A DNA stretch of 26,062 nt. Source: a virus. The notes beneath the pieces were generated by a model. The model saw only the letters and a list, made by a program, of their open reading frames with translations. It ran no database searches and had not been told where the DNA came from. Every line of letters starts with the position of its first letter. The first letter of the stretch is position 1. A program made the translations under genes and the position numbers. The stretch lies in IMG/VR virus record IMGVR_UViG_3300047355_000035, positions 1 to 26,062 of that record. One strand, written 5' to 3'. Below are positions 7,321 through 14,386 of this stretch, piece after piece.

Positions 7321-7727
7321 TGATTAAGGATTTCAAGTCTTTATTCGAAGAAGAATCTACACCAGAAGTCATTTCTGAGGTAGACTCTATACAAACTAGA
7401 ATGAAGAAACGCAGAGCAATGCGTAAGAACAAAGCGAAGATTGCCTTTGCACGAAAGAAGGCAATGAAGAGAAAGATTCTAGACCCAAAGAAACTTATGA
7501 AGAGGGCACAAAAACAAGCTCGAAGTAAGATTGCCTCAAGAATTCTAAAAGGTAAAAACAAAGCAGAATTGGGTATGGGTCAAAAGAGGGCTCTAGAAAA
7601 GATACTCGATAAGAAAACAAAAGCAATATCTAAACTTGCCAAGAAGATGTTGAAAGTCGTAAGACAAAAAGAAATGAACAAAGGCAAAAAGACATTAAAA
7701 GATATTGCACCAGGTAACGCAAAATGA
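7320..7727 (+). CDS. highly basic internal-head-type protein, 135 aa
   Basis: Residues 1-11 (MIKDFKSLFEE) form a leader ending in a possible LFE cut site, and VISE at 17-20 gives a second. What remains is almost wholly Lys/Arg/Ala helix, with runs such as RMKKRRAMRKNKAKIAFARK and KKLMKRAQKQARSKI. Removal of the acidic leader would leave a small, very basic DNA-binding polypeptide, similar in logic to T4 internal proteins. Marine T4-like phages carry comparable Lys/Arg-rich proteins. It overlaps its neighbours at both ends (1 and 4 bases). Confidence 0.7.
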   Translation: MIKDFKSLFEEESTPEVISEVDSIQTRMKKRRAMRKNKAKIAFARKKAMKRKILDPKKLMKRAQKQARSKIASRILKGKNKAELGMGQKRALEKILDKKTKAISKLAKKMLKVVRQKEMNKGKKTLKDIAPGNAK

Positions 7728-8269
7728 AGATAAACACATTCAAGGGCATGGCAATCGATGACACATTGAGAGACTTGCAGATGACAGAAACAAATCTATT
7801 AGATAATCCATTCAGACTAGGTTCAATGATGTACTTTGAAGTAATCAAAGAGGCAAAAAAACTAGTTGCAGAAGGAAGATACAATCTTACAGAGATAGAT
7901 AAACAAGTCTTAGAAACAAACTTAGGTGAGTATGATATCTATGAGAATGAACTTGTACCTCTAGATTGTCCTATGATGGAGATGAACGAAGAAGAAGATA
8001 AAGATGTTGCAATAGGTAAACCTAAAGCAGGCGGGCCTAAGAAGTTCTATGTCTATGTTAAAGACGGTGACAAGACAAAGAAAGTCACATTCGGAGATAC
8101 ATCAGGTCTATCAGTAAAATTTAAAGACCCTAAGGCAAGAGCATCATATGTCGCAAGACATAATTGTGATACTGCAAATGATAAAACCACACCAGGATAT
8201 TGGTCATGTAGACTACCAAGATACGCAAAACAACTTGGTCTGAGTGGTGGTGGTTCATTTTTCTGGTAA
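7724..8269 (+). CDS. phage protein with C-terminal WSCR domain, 181 aa
   Basis: Starts by an ATGA overlap with the previous gene. The N-terminal part (1-100) is acidic and helical and ends in MMEMNEEEDKDV. A separate C-terminal domain (about 108-181) reads KKFYVYVKDGDKTKKVTFGD, then a conserved-looking ARHNCDTANDKTTPGYWSCR block and ends in GGGSFFW. I recall this cysteine-containing block as a recurrent module in marine phage proteins, where its role is unknown. The late block position and modular build suggest a virion component. Confidence 0.65.
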   Translation: MKINTFKGMAIDDTLRDLQMTETNLLDNPFRLGSMMYFEVIKEAKKLVAEGRYNLTEIDKQVLETNLGEYDIYENELVPLDCPMMEMNEEEDKDVAIGKPKAGGPKKFYVYVKDGDKTKKVTFGDTSGLSVKFKDPKARASYVARHNCDTANDKTTPGYWSCRLPRYAKQLGLSGGGSFFW

Positions 8270-8279
8270 AAAATAACAC

Positions 8280-8286
8280 CTAAATA
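8280..8286 (+). promoter_or_regulatory. T4-type late promoter variant, zero-leader spacing
   Basis: CCTAAATATTTGTATG: the element ends five bases before ATG 8292, placing the predicted +1 on the start codon. No Shine-Dalgarno sequence is visible for this gene. Confidence 0.55.
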
Positions 8287-8291
8287 TTTGT

Positions 8292-8573
8292 ATGAAACCA
8301 TACAGAGAACGAATAGAAGAACAACATGGTACAGGTCGAGAGTTCATATATCGAACATTCGAACCAAATATACTAGATGACGAACTCGTTTGGCACAGAG
8401 ATAAAAAGAATCGATGTGTACATGTATTAAGTGGAAGTGGTTGGCAATTACAATTAGATGACAAATTGCCTAAAGATTTAACAATAGGATTAGATTACTA
8501 CATACCCAAGATGACTTATCATAGAGTCATTAAAGGTACTAGTGACCTAGTCGTAAGGATTGAGAACATATAA
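8292..8573 (+). CDS. small cupin-like protein, 93 aa
   Basis: A compact, beta-rich 93-residue protein. The segment LVWHRDKKNRCVHVLSGSGW followed by LGLDYY-type turns (TIGLDYYIPKMTYHRVIKG) has the spacing of a small single-domain cupin: a first-motif His, a glycine-rich strand pair, then IPKMTYHRV as the second motif. Only a partial metal-ligand set is apparent (H in VWHRD, H in YHRV). Similar small cupin-like proteins occur in cyanophages and pelagiphages with no known role. It is preceded by a late promoter and followed by a second one. Confidence 0.55.
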   Translation: MKPYRERIEEQHGTGREFIYRTFEPNILDDELVWHRDKKNRCVHVLSGSGWQLQLDDKLPKDLTIGLDYYIPKMTYHRVIKGTSDLVVRIENI

Positions 8574-8576
8574 ATA
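8569..8576 (+). promoter_or_regulatory. T4-type late promoter TATAAATA
   Basis: An exact TATAAATA overlaps the end of the cupin-like gene (stop TAA 8571-8573). The predicted +1 is near 8582, three bases before ATG 8585. Confidence 0.65.
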
Positions 8577-8584
8577 ACTATATC

Positions 8585-8950
8585 ATGGAAAACAAAACTT
8601 GGAAAGATAAACTAGAAGAAGTAAGAGGTTTTAACAAGACCGAAACTTCTCCAGCAATTATAGATGAGAAATTAACATCTGATGAAATCGAGGAAATGCT
8701 TAAAGAAGAGTTCAAAGAACTTGCAGAGGGCGAAAAGACGGCAGTGGAGTCACTCGAAGAAAAACGAGACAGACTCAAAGAAGAACTCGCACACATAGAA
8801 GAAGAGATTGCTACATCTAATGAGTCAGTTGAAAAAACCATAGAAAAATTAACAGAAAGAAATATGCTTGGCAGACTTGCTAAGTCTTTAAAACTTAATG
8901 AAACTGGTAAACAGAAGATGTTTGACTATTTCGAACAAGGGGAACTATAA
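8585..8950 (+). CDS. acidic coiled-coil protein, 121 aa
   Basis: The product is glutamate- and lysine-rich and strongly helix-favouring. A long coiled coil is likely over residues 35-85 (for example SLEEKRDRLKEELAHIEEEI). No catalytic motif, signal peptide or membrane segment is seen. The C-terminal segment MLGRLAKSLKLNETGKQKMF is less charged. It overlaps the next ATG by one base (TAATG) and is expressed from its own TATAAATA promoter. A scaffold-like or internal-head role is possible but unproven. Confidence 0.6.
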   Translation: MENKTWKDKLEEVRGFNKTETSPAIIDEKLTSDEIEEMLKEEFKELAEGEKTAVESLEEKRDRLKEELAHIEEEIATSNESVEKTIEKLTERNMLGRLAKSLKLNETGKQKMFDYFEQGEL

Positions 8951-9714
8951 TGAAATTAACAGATAAGGGTGTATCAGACCAATTAGTTGCTGATATGAGA
9001 ACCATGTTAGAGGGTCATCTATCAGAAGAACCGTTTAATGCAAATGCAGCTCTAAAGAAACAAAGAATCAAGGGTATGCAAGACAAACTCGAAAATCTAA
9101 GAACACAAAGACAACGAGCTGATGATTCTGCTAAACAGGCAAGAGACCAAGGTAGAGATGACGCCGCTGATGACCACGAACATAAGGGCGATAGAATTAA
9201 CAACAATATCAGAGACCTTAAGGCAAAGATAAGAGATGAGATGAATGAAGACAACACCAATGACAAGTCAGACGATGGTGAAGGTCTAGATAAAGTTAAA
9301 AAAGATGCAGTTAAGAAGAAGTTTGCAGACCGTAAAGACAAAGACATTGACAATGATGGCGACACTGATTCTTCAGACGAATATCTTCATAAGAAAAGAC
9401 AGGCAATCTCCAAGAAAATGGATGAGGGCGAATTACCACCTGCATTGAAAAAGGCAATCGATAAGAAGAAAGGTGAAGACGATGAAGAAGAAGTCGAAGA
9501 AGGAAAATTACCACCTGCTCTTCAGAAAGCAATAGACAAGAAGAAAGGTAAAGATACAGACGATGATGAGAAAGAAGTCGAAGAGGGCAAAGACAAAATC
9601 AAATATCGTGGTAATCTAAAAGATTTGAAGGCAATGAAAGAAGACTTCATGATAATCATAGAGAAGTACGGATTAGACCAAGTTAAGACTATTATCAATT
9701 CAATCGAGAAATAA
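8950..9714 (+). CDS. charged modular protein with EF-hand-like loop and LPPAL repeats, 254 aa
   Basis: The N-terminus holds possible protease sites (MRTMLEG, HLSEE). A charged helical region (35-100) follows. Residues 132-143 (DIDNDGDTDSSD) form a DxDxDG calcium-binding-type loop, as in dockerin or EF-hand proteins. A 15-residue element, ELPPALKKAIDKKKG, occurs at 161-175 and again with two changes at 186-200, each followed by an acidic stretch ending in EVEEGK. The C-terminus (228-254) is a small helical domain. One base separates its stop from the next ATG. Likely part of the same packaged-protein series; no function assigned. Confidence 0.65.
   Translation: MKLTDKGVSDQLVADMRTMLEGHLSEEPFNANAALKKQRIKGMQDKLENLRTQRQRADDSAKQARDQGRDDAADDHEHKGDRINNNIRDLKAKIRDEMNEDNTNDKSDDGEGLDKVKKDAVKKKFADRKDKDIDNDGDTDSSDEYLHKKRQAISKKMDEGELPPALKKAIDKKKGEDDEEEVEEGKLPPALQKAIDKKKGKDTDDDEKEVEEGKDKIKYRGNLKDLKAMKEDFMIIIEKYGLDQVKTIINSIEK
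9430..9549 (+). repeat. two-copy coding repeat (LPPAL element), 75-base period
   Basis: Copy 1 covers 9430-9474 and copy 2 9505-9549. The protein copies match at 13 of 15 positions, while synonymous codons differ (for example aaggca versus aaagca, gataag versus gacaag), so the duplication is old and retained at the protein level. Confidence 0.75.
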
Positions 9715-9715
9715 C

Positions 9716-11194
9716 ATGAATCTGTTTCAAGAGGCAAAGTCAGTTTTAGACAAGGACGGTAAAGTAAATCCTTTAGGTCCTTACGGCAAACAAAAACTCA
9801 CAGGTAGAGAAACATCTGCCTATTTTCGTAGAAACAAAGTAAAACCAGGCGATATCAAGAAAGCAGTAGAAGTTGCACTTGACCTTGGTGGTGCAGATAC
9901 TATTGCAAGACAAGAAATTAAAAAGTTCTTTGGTGATAAGATTCTTAAATCAAAAGAAGTTCAAAACGCATTACAATACGCAAACGAAGAGACATTCAGA
10001 GATGACCTTAACAATTTAGATGAGGGTTCATTCTATGGTAGAGATGACTTAGTTAAACAATTTGCTACACCCAAAAATAAAAAACACCTCTTTGTAAAAT
10101 TAAGAAAGACTGATTCTAAAGGCACACATGGTGTCAGTATGGCAAAAAAGGGCAACGAGAAGAAGATTGCTGATTATAAAAGACAAGGGTACAAAGAAGT
10201 ACCAGTAGAATCTGTAGAAGAGGGTTTCAAACCTTACAATGACAAACAGTATCCTAGATGTGTAGACTTCTACATTCAGTTTAGAGGTGGTAAAGGAGAC
10301 AGAATCACTTCACCAGAAAATAAGAAAGATTTTGAAACTGCAAAGAAGATGATTGATACATATTGCAGAACAAACAAAATCAAACAGAAACCAGTTTACT
10401 CAACACCTGAAGAGGGTTCAAGTGCATACAAAGTCGGTCTTATGATTGACAGTACTTACAGTAAAACATCTGATTATAAAGACGGCAAAGACTTGCAACC
10501 TTTATATGTATCATTAAGTAAACTAAAGACCGCAGAAGACCACGGTGGTGGTTGGAGTCAAGCAGTAATTAAAGAAGAAACAGATTTAACAGAGAACTAT
10601 AGAAAACTCGCACAACATGGTATGGGTGCAGAGGGTAAGAAAGATATCAAAACTGGTACAGGTGTAGATTTCTATGAACCTAAACAAGGTAATAAGAGAC
10701 AAGGTAAAGTCACTAAGATGACTGCTACTGGTTACTCAGTTAAAGATGAGAAAGATGGTAAAACATATACATTTATGTACCACGACAGAATGAAGGCAAA
10801 GAAACTTCTTCAGAAGAAAGATAAACTATCTAACATCATTAAGAAGAACACCATCCAGAAAGGTAAGTTCGCTGGATACATGACTGATTCAGTAGAAGAG
10901 GCACAACAAGGTGCAAGACAGTCTATTATGGACACATATAGAAATATATGGGAAGAAGACTTACAAGAAGAGATGATTACTTACAGAGTTAAGAAGATGC
11001 ATCCTGCTGAAAAGAAAAAGTTCGAACAGTCAGGAAAGATGATGGGTCTAAAAGTCACCATGAATACTAACAAACAAGATACATTAGTTGTTATGAGTGG
11101 CACTAAGAAGAAACTCAGAGACTTCGACTCAGTTGCAAGAGGTAAATCATCATATGGTGATCCTTCAACAGTATCACACTTTGACGAGAAGTAA
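9716..11194 (+). CDS. large modular internal-head-type polyprotein, 492 aa
   Basis: The start MNLFQEAKSVL offers an FQE-A site within seven residues. At least four modules are separated by acidic, cut-site-like linkers: residues 20-103; a KLRKTDSKGTHGVSMAKKGN segment (128-147) ending at SVEEG (166-170); a cysteine-containing domain (174-285) that includes YPRCVDFYIQF; a small SH3-like module with GTGVDFYEPKQGNKRQGKV (313-331) after LTEN (291-294); and a C-terminal domain (420-492) with MITYRVKKMHPAEKKKF and RDFDSVARGKSSYGDPS. I recognise several of these from marine T4-like phages. No catalytic residues are evident. Packaging in the head is inferred. Confidence 0.65.
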   Translation: MNLFQEAKSVLDKDGKVNPLGPYGKQKLTGRETSAYFRRNKVKPGDIKKAVEVALDLGGADTIARQEIKKFFGDKILKSKEVQNALQYANEETFRDDLNNLDEGSFYGRDDLVKQFATPKNKKHLFVKLRKTDSKGTHGVSMAKKGNEKKIADYKRQGYKEVPVESVEEGFKPYNDKQYPRCVDFYIQFRGGKGDRITSPENKKDFETAKKMIDTYCRTNKIKQKPVYSTPEEGSSAYKVGLMIDSTYSKTSDYKDGKDLQPLYVSLSKLKTAEDHGGGWSQAVIKEETDLTENYRKLAQHGMGAEGKKDIKTGTGVDFYEPKQGNKRQGKVTKMTATGYSVKDEKDGKTYTFMYHDRMKAKKLLQKKDKLSNIIKKNTIQKGKFAGYMTDSVEEAQQGARQSIMDTYRNIWEEDLQEEMITYRVKKMHPAEKKKFEQSGKMMGLKVTMNTNKQDTLVVMSGTKKKLRDFDSVARGKSSYGDPSTVSHFDEK

Positions 11195-11195
11195 T

Positions 11196-11522
11196 ATGAC
11201 ATATAAAAGTCTAGTACAAGTAATTAAAGAACACAATGATGGCAAAGAAGAAATCATTGAAAGAATAAACTTTCATGGGAAAAGTCCTGCTGAGAAAAAG
11301 GGTTCAGAGTTCAATAGAAAACAAGAAATCAATGGTTATAAAAAGATTTTAAAGACTATTGAAAAGATTAACAAAGACCACGAGAAGTTTCAATATAACA
11401 ATCGTGCAGACGGACCATCTAATATATTTAAAGGTCTACAACAAGTTGAAAGAACATGCTATGACTTGATACGAGAAATTGAACAAGGCAAATGGGATGG
11501 TAAAGTGGACTTAGAAGAATAA
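11196..11522 (+). CDS. uncharacterised helical protein, 108 aa
   Basis: ATG 11196 is chosen because it directly follows the previous stop; the in-frame extension upstream to 11097 lies inside the preceding gene. The product begins MTYKSLVQVIKEHNDGKEE, a leader-like opening similar in shape to its neighbours though without a clear cut site. It is lysine-rich and helical, with KKILKTIEKINKDHEKFQY near residues 50-68. Its TAA overlaps the next ATG (TAATG). No family recognised. Confidence 0.6.
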   Translation: MTYKSLVQVIKEHNDGKEEIIERINFHGKSPAEKKGSEFNRKQEINGYKKILKTIEKINKDHEKFQYNNRADGPSNIFKGLQQVERTCYDLIREIEQGKWDGKVDLEE

Positions 11523-12082
11523 TGGAAAAAGTAGACGCCAGAACAAGAATGTTTAAAGAAAAGTTGAAGAGACTCAACTATAAAAAACATATTACAGATG
11601 CAATTGAGGCATCATCAAATGTCAAACAAGTAATGGAAAAGATTGCTGACTTTGGTATGATGTCAGATGCAGGTAATAAAAAAATTGCTCGTGCTGTTGC
11701 ACAATCTAAGAACGAGAAAGATTTAAGAGCAAAATTAGATAAAATATCTAAAATGGCAAAGGGTAAGTATGCAGAGGCAGAAGAGGATGAAGTCTTCAAT
11801 CGTGCCATGGATGCAATGCAATCGAAGGCAACTGGTGTACAGAATAGACCAGATGCAACGATGTTAATACAACTTCGTAAATTCAAAGATGGAACCAAAG
11901 ATGGTGAAGTTAGAACAGATGATATGAAGAAGATTAAAGTAAAAAATGCAGATGCAGTCAAAGTTCATGACACTTTAATGAAGGTTCGAGCACCAATTCG
12001 AACTAAATACTTACAACTATTACAAAAAGACAAAAACACTTTTAGTAAAACATTTAATGCAATCTTAAAGGTTGCGAAATAG
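11522..12082 (+). CDS. uncharacterised helical protein, 186 aa
   Basis: It overlaps the preceding gene by one base. The protein is mostly helical and basic overall, with alternating Lys/Asp-rich segments (KKIARAVAQSKNEKDLRAKL, EDEVFNRAMDAMQSK). A compact C-terminal domain (about 115-186) includes RKFKDGTKDGEVRTDDMKKI. No signal peptide, membrane segment or catalytic motif is visible. It is the last of the run of charged proteins before the beta-rich structural proteins begin. Confidence 0.6.
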   Translation: MEKVDARTRMFKEKLKRLNYKKHITDAIEASSNVKQVMEKIADFGMMSDAGNKKIARAVAQSKNEKDLRAKLDKISKMAKGKYAEAEEDEVFNRAMDAMQSKATGVQNRPDATMLIQLRKFKDGTKDGEVRTDDMKKIKVKNADAVKVHDTLMKVRAPIRTKYLQLLQKDKNTFSKTFNAILKVAK

Positions 12083-12091
12083 GAGAATAAA

Positions 12092-12637
12092 ATGGCATTA
12101 TGGGGAATTTCAGATGCAGACGAATCGAAACCTAAGTGGTTAAACGATGCAGATAAGAAGAAAGTTTACGCTGACGCTAGTGGTTGGAGATTTGAAAACC
12201 CTAAAAGTGGCGCAACAGATGAAGTCTTATGTGCAGTAAGTGGACTTGCAGTTTCAATTGGTTCTGCTGATATTACAGAAATAGAATTTATTTCAACAGC
12301 ATTTGATAAATCAGCGGGTGGAACATTATCCGTACGAGTTAGATTTAACGAGGCAGTTGCAGTCACAGGCACACCACAACTTACAGTTGTAAATGACCAA
12401 AGAGCAAATCATGTATTATCATACGCAAGTGGTACAGGTTCTAACGAACTAGTATTCAGTCTTGTAATTGGTGCAGCTAACGCTGCTACAAATGCAGGTG
12501 ATGTTCTAAGTATTGGTGCAAATGCAATGGCATTAAACAGTGGTACTGTAAAAGATAACGGTACTTCTACAAACGCAACTATTACCAATATCGCAGGAAT
12601 TGGTACTGCTGCTGGTACAATTACAGTAGTTGCATAG
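12092..12637 (+). CDS. Ig-like-repeat virion structural protein, 181 aa
   Basis: A good ribosome site (AGGAGAA) precedes ATG 12092. Residues 1-45 (MALWGISDADESKPKWLNDA onwards) match a start I recall from marine T4-like structural proteins. The remainder is a low-lysine, Ala/Thr/Gly-rich beta domain: SADITEIEFISTAFDKSAGG, then AVAVTGTPQLTVVND and a run of short strands to the end, similar to SwmB/invasin-type Ig-like repeats. Composition is sharply unlike the charged proteins upstream. A surface-exposed or decoration role is likely by analogy. Confidence 0.65.
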   Translation: MALWGISDADESKPKWLNDADKKKVYADASGWRFENPKSGATDEVLCAVSGLAVSIGSADITEIEFISTAFDKSAGGTLSVRVRFNEAVAVTGTPQLTVVNDQRANHVLSYASGTGSNELVFSLVIGAANAATNAGDVLSIGANAMALNSGTVKDNGTSTNATITNIAGIGTAAGTITVVA

Positions 12638-12646
12638 TAGAAGACT

Positions 12647-12874
12647 ATGGCATATGTAGTCGTTCCAGGTTCGAATAATTTATGGCAGTATGATAATGCT
12701 GCCGTAAAATCTGATTCAGATACTTACAACGAATCAAATGGTACGGTTGCAAACGGCATTAGAACATTCACTACACCAGGTGGTAATGTCGAAAGGGTCT
12801 ACATTAAGTGTAGAAAAGTTGGTGAAACAATAGTTCGTGGTGAGTTGAATAAAAACTACTACGATGCACAATAG
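12647..12874 (+). CDS. small beta-rich phage protein, 75 aa
   Basis: A 75-residue protein nine bases after its neighbour. The opening MAYVVVPGSNNLWQYDNAA and the closing VYIKCRKVGETIVRGELNK resemble small proteins next to the Ig-like structural gene in marine T4-like phages. All of it looks beta-stranded, with a single cysteine. Probably a virion component co-expressed with the upstream gene. Confidence 0.6.
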   Translation: MAYVVVPGSNNLWQYDNAAVKSDSDTYNESNGTVANGIRTFTTPGGNVERVYIKCRKVGETIVRGELNKNYYDAQ

Positions 12875-12882
12875 GAAAAATT

Positions 12883-13302
12883 ATGAAATCATTTAACGAA
12901 TATTTAATTGAAAATTTAGGTGGGGACTTTGGTTTAGACTCAACAGTACCTTACGACATAGATTCCCAGGCAGTTAAGAACAAACTTAATGCAGTTTTGG
13001 GTCATGTTGCAGTGTCAGAGTTTATGAATCCTCTCGCCGCTATTCAACAAATGGAATCAAAACTCTCTCAAATGGGTCTACATAAGAAAGTTCAAGTAGA
13101 AGGACATGGTGTAGTACAAGATGAAGAGTTCTCAGGTTCAGGTGAATTAAACTTAGAGTTTACTCAATTTGGTGGGGTGTTTGGTAAATCAGTAGATACA
13201 CCTATCGATGAGATTGAGAAAGAAGAAAGAAACATTTCTCTCAAAGTTAAATATGAACAGTTAGAAACTGGTTCATTCAAAGTTTACGGTTCAATCGTTT
13301 AA
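12883..13302 (+). CDS. protein with capsid-targeting-like leader, 139 aa
   Basis: AGGAAAAATT precedes ATG 12883. The first ten residues, MKSFNEYLIE, match the T4 internal-protein leader MKTYQEFIAE position by position, mostly conservatively, ending in a plausible LIE cut site. The mature part (11-139) has a helical segment (AAIQQMESKLSQMGLHKKVQ) and then a beta-rich half (SGSGELNLEFTQFGGVFG, ISLKVKYEQLETGSFKVYG). No enzyme motif. A packaged head protein is inferred from the leader. Confidence 0.65.
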   Translation: MKSFNEYLIENLGGDFGLDSTVPYDIDSQAVKNKLNAVLGHVAVSEFMNPLAAIQQMESKLSQMGLHKKVQVEGHGVVQDEEFSGSGELNLEFTQFGGVFGKSVDTPIDEIEKEERNISLKVKYEQLETGSFKVYGSIV

Positions 13303-13307
13303 ACTTC

Positions 13308-13349
13308 TTTAGTTGAGTCTACTAAATACTAGTAGACACAACAACTAAA
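13308..13349 (+). promoter_or_regulatory. two-part inverted repeat containing a late promoter
   Basis: The outer stem TTTAGTTG (13308-13315) pairs perfectly with CAACTAAA (13342-13349). The inner stem GTCTACTA (13317-13324) pairs perfectly with TAGTAGAC (13330-13337) around AATAC. The late promoter CTAAATA (13322-13328) lies in the inner stem-loop, so transcripts begun there (about 13334) would lack both left arms. No U-tract follows, which argues against a simple terminator. Confidence 0.55.
13322..13328 (+). promoter_or_regulatory. T4-type late promoter variant CTAAATA
   Basis: ACTAAATACTAGTAG sits inside the inverted repeat. The predicted +1 near 13334 gives a 26-base leader to ATG 13360, the same length as at the ligase-like gene, and the leader carries the same ACACAACAA element (13336-13344). 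Confidence 0.6.
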
Positions 13350-13359
13350 CAATTATATT

Positions 13360-13731
13360 ATGGGTCTATTTGACAAAATCACAGCAAAAAACTTTAACGC
13401 ATACGCACATAAGCATTATGATGACCCCCAATGTGAAGACATTGAGGACTTTAATGAAGACTTGCGTAGGTTTAGATATCTAAAACGACTACTTCATCGT
13501 TACCATGAGAATGGTGAATTAAGAGAACGCCTCATGTTGAATCATATTATATGTTTATTCAATGTGTTTGGATTTGAGGCATGTATGAGAATGTTGCAGT
13601 TTAAGATTAAAGAAGAAGAACATTGGTCATCTATAAAGACTATGTTGTTATATCTTGAACTCATACAAGAAGGTTGGTTGATAAACTACCCTATAGATGA
13701 TAAACTTGCACAACGATTGAGAGAACTGTAG
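13360..13731 (+). CDS. DUF7207-like phage protein, 123 aa
   Basis: A helical 123-residue protein beginning MGLFDKITAKNFNAYAHKHY. The segments DPQCEDIEDFNEDLRRFRYL and LMLNHIICLFNVFGFEA are familiar from a small conserved family in cyanophages and other marine T4-like phages (DUF7207, from memory). Function unknown. It has its own late promoter with the hairpin leader, so it starts a new transcription unit with the two genes that follow. Confidence 0.7.
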   Translation: MGLFDKITAKNFNAYAHKHYDDPQCEDIEDFNEDLRRFRYLKRLLHRYHENGELRERLMLNHIICLFNVFGFEACMRMLQFKIKEEEHWSSIKTMLLYLELIQEGWLINYPIDDKLAQRLREL

Positions 13732-13744
13732 TCATTCAGATTGC

Positions 13745-13751
13745 ATAAATA
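13745..13751 (+). promoter_or_regulatory. T4-type late promoter variant, zero-leader spacing
   Basis: GCATAAATAGATATATGG: the element ends five bases before ATG 13757, so the predicted +1 coincides with the start codon. Confidence 0.6.
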
Positions 13752-13756
13752 GATAT

Positions 13757-14386
13757 ATGGTCGGAAGAGTAATAGACAGTTTAATCGTATTCAGGATTCT
13801 TAAGATGTTGACAACACCTTTTGAGAAGACACCTGCCTACAAGTTTGGGTTCATTGACCAGAATGGTGTAAGAGTCAAGTTCATAACAGACCCAGAAAAT
13901 AAGAATCAAAAACTTGCAAACAACCCCAAGACAAAAGAAGAGAAGAACTCTCTCACACCTTTACATAGATTAGTATTCAATCTAAAGAAACTAATTAGAA
14001 AAGTGCCTGGTGGTAAGTCACAATTGGCATCATATGCAGTTGCACTTGGTTTACTCAAAGAACATACTAACTTAGATTCAGAACAGGCAGACCAGTTGTA
14101 TGAAGACTTTTATAGATTACTGAAAGACGAAGATGCATTTCAACCAGAGATGATTGAAGAGGCACAAGACATTGGTAAACTATGTTCTCTAAAAATGCAT
14201 GGTTCTGATTATCATCTAAGAACTCAAATCAAACAGAACTTTGATGAGAATGAAGAAATCAAAATATATCCAGAAAAATCAACAGTCACCAATGTTGCAG
14301 AACATAGTATAGGTTATGGTGTACTAATATATGAGGGGTACATAGGGGAAGATAGAGTCCTGTTTACCGCAGAAGATGTATATTAA
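13757..14386 (+). CDS. conserved T4-like structural-type protein, 209 aa
   Basis: The start MVGRVIDSLIVFRILKMLTT and the following TPFEKTPAYKFGFIDQNG resemble a family annotated as structural in vibriophage- and cyanophage-type T4-like genomes. A lysine-rich stretch (60-90) precedes a helical region (QLASYAVALGLLKEH). The C-terminal half has acidic helices and ends in YIGEDRVLFTAEDVY. It overlaps the PAP2 gene by 11 bases, suggesting coupled translation and perhaps joint function. No catalytic motif seen. Confidence 0.65.
   Translation: MVGRVIDSLIVFRILKMLTTPFEKTPAYKFGFIDQNGVRVKFITDPENKNQKLANNPKTKEEKNSLTPLHRLVFNLKKLIRKVPGGKSQLASYAVALGLLKEHTNLDSEQADQLYEDFYRLLKDEDAFQPEMIEEAQDIGKLCSLKMHGSDYHLRTQIKQNFDENEEIKIYPEKSTVTNVAEHSIGYGVLIYEGYIGEDRVLFTAEDVY

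Noticed and set aside
11097-11195. N-terminal extension of the 108-aa protein from 11097
   Set aside because: It overlaps the conserved-looking end of the 492-aa protein; ATG 11196 lies directly after that stop.
13308-13349. Inverted repeat as a rho-independent terminator
   Set aside because: The stems are A/T-rich and no U-tract follows; the embedded late promoter offers a better explanation. No convincing rho-independent terminator was seen anywhere in the window.
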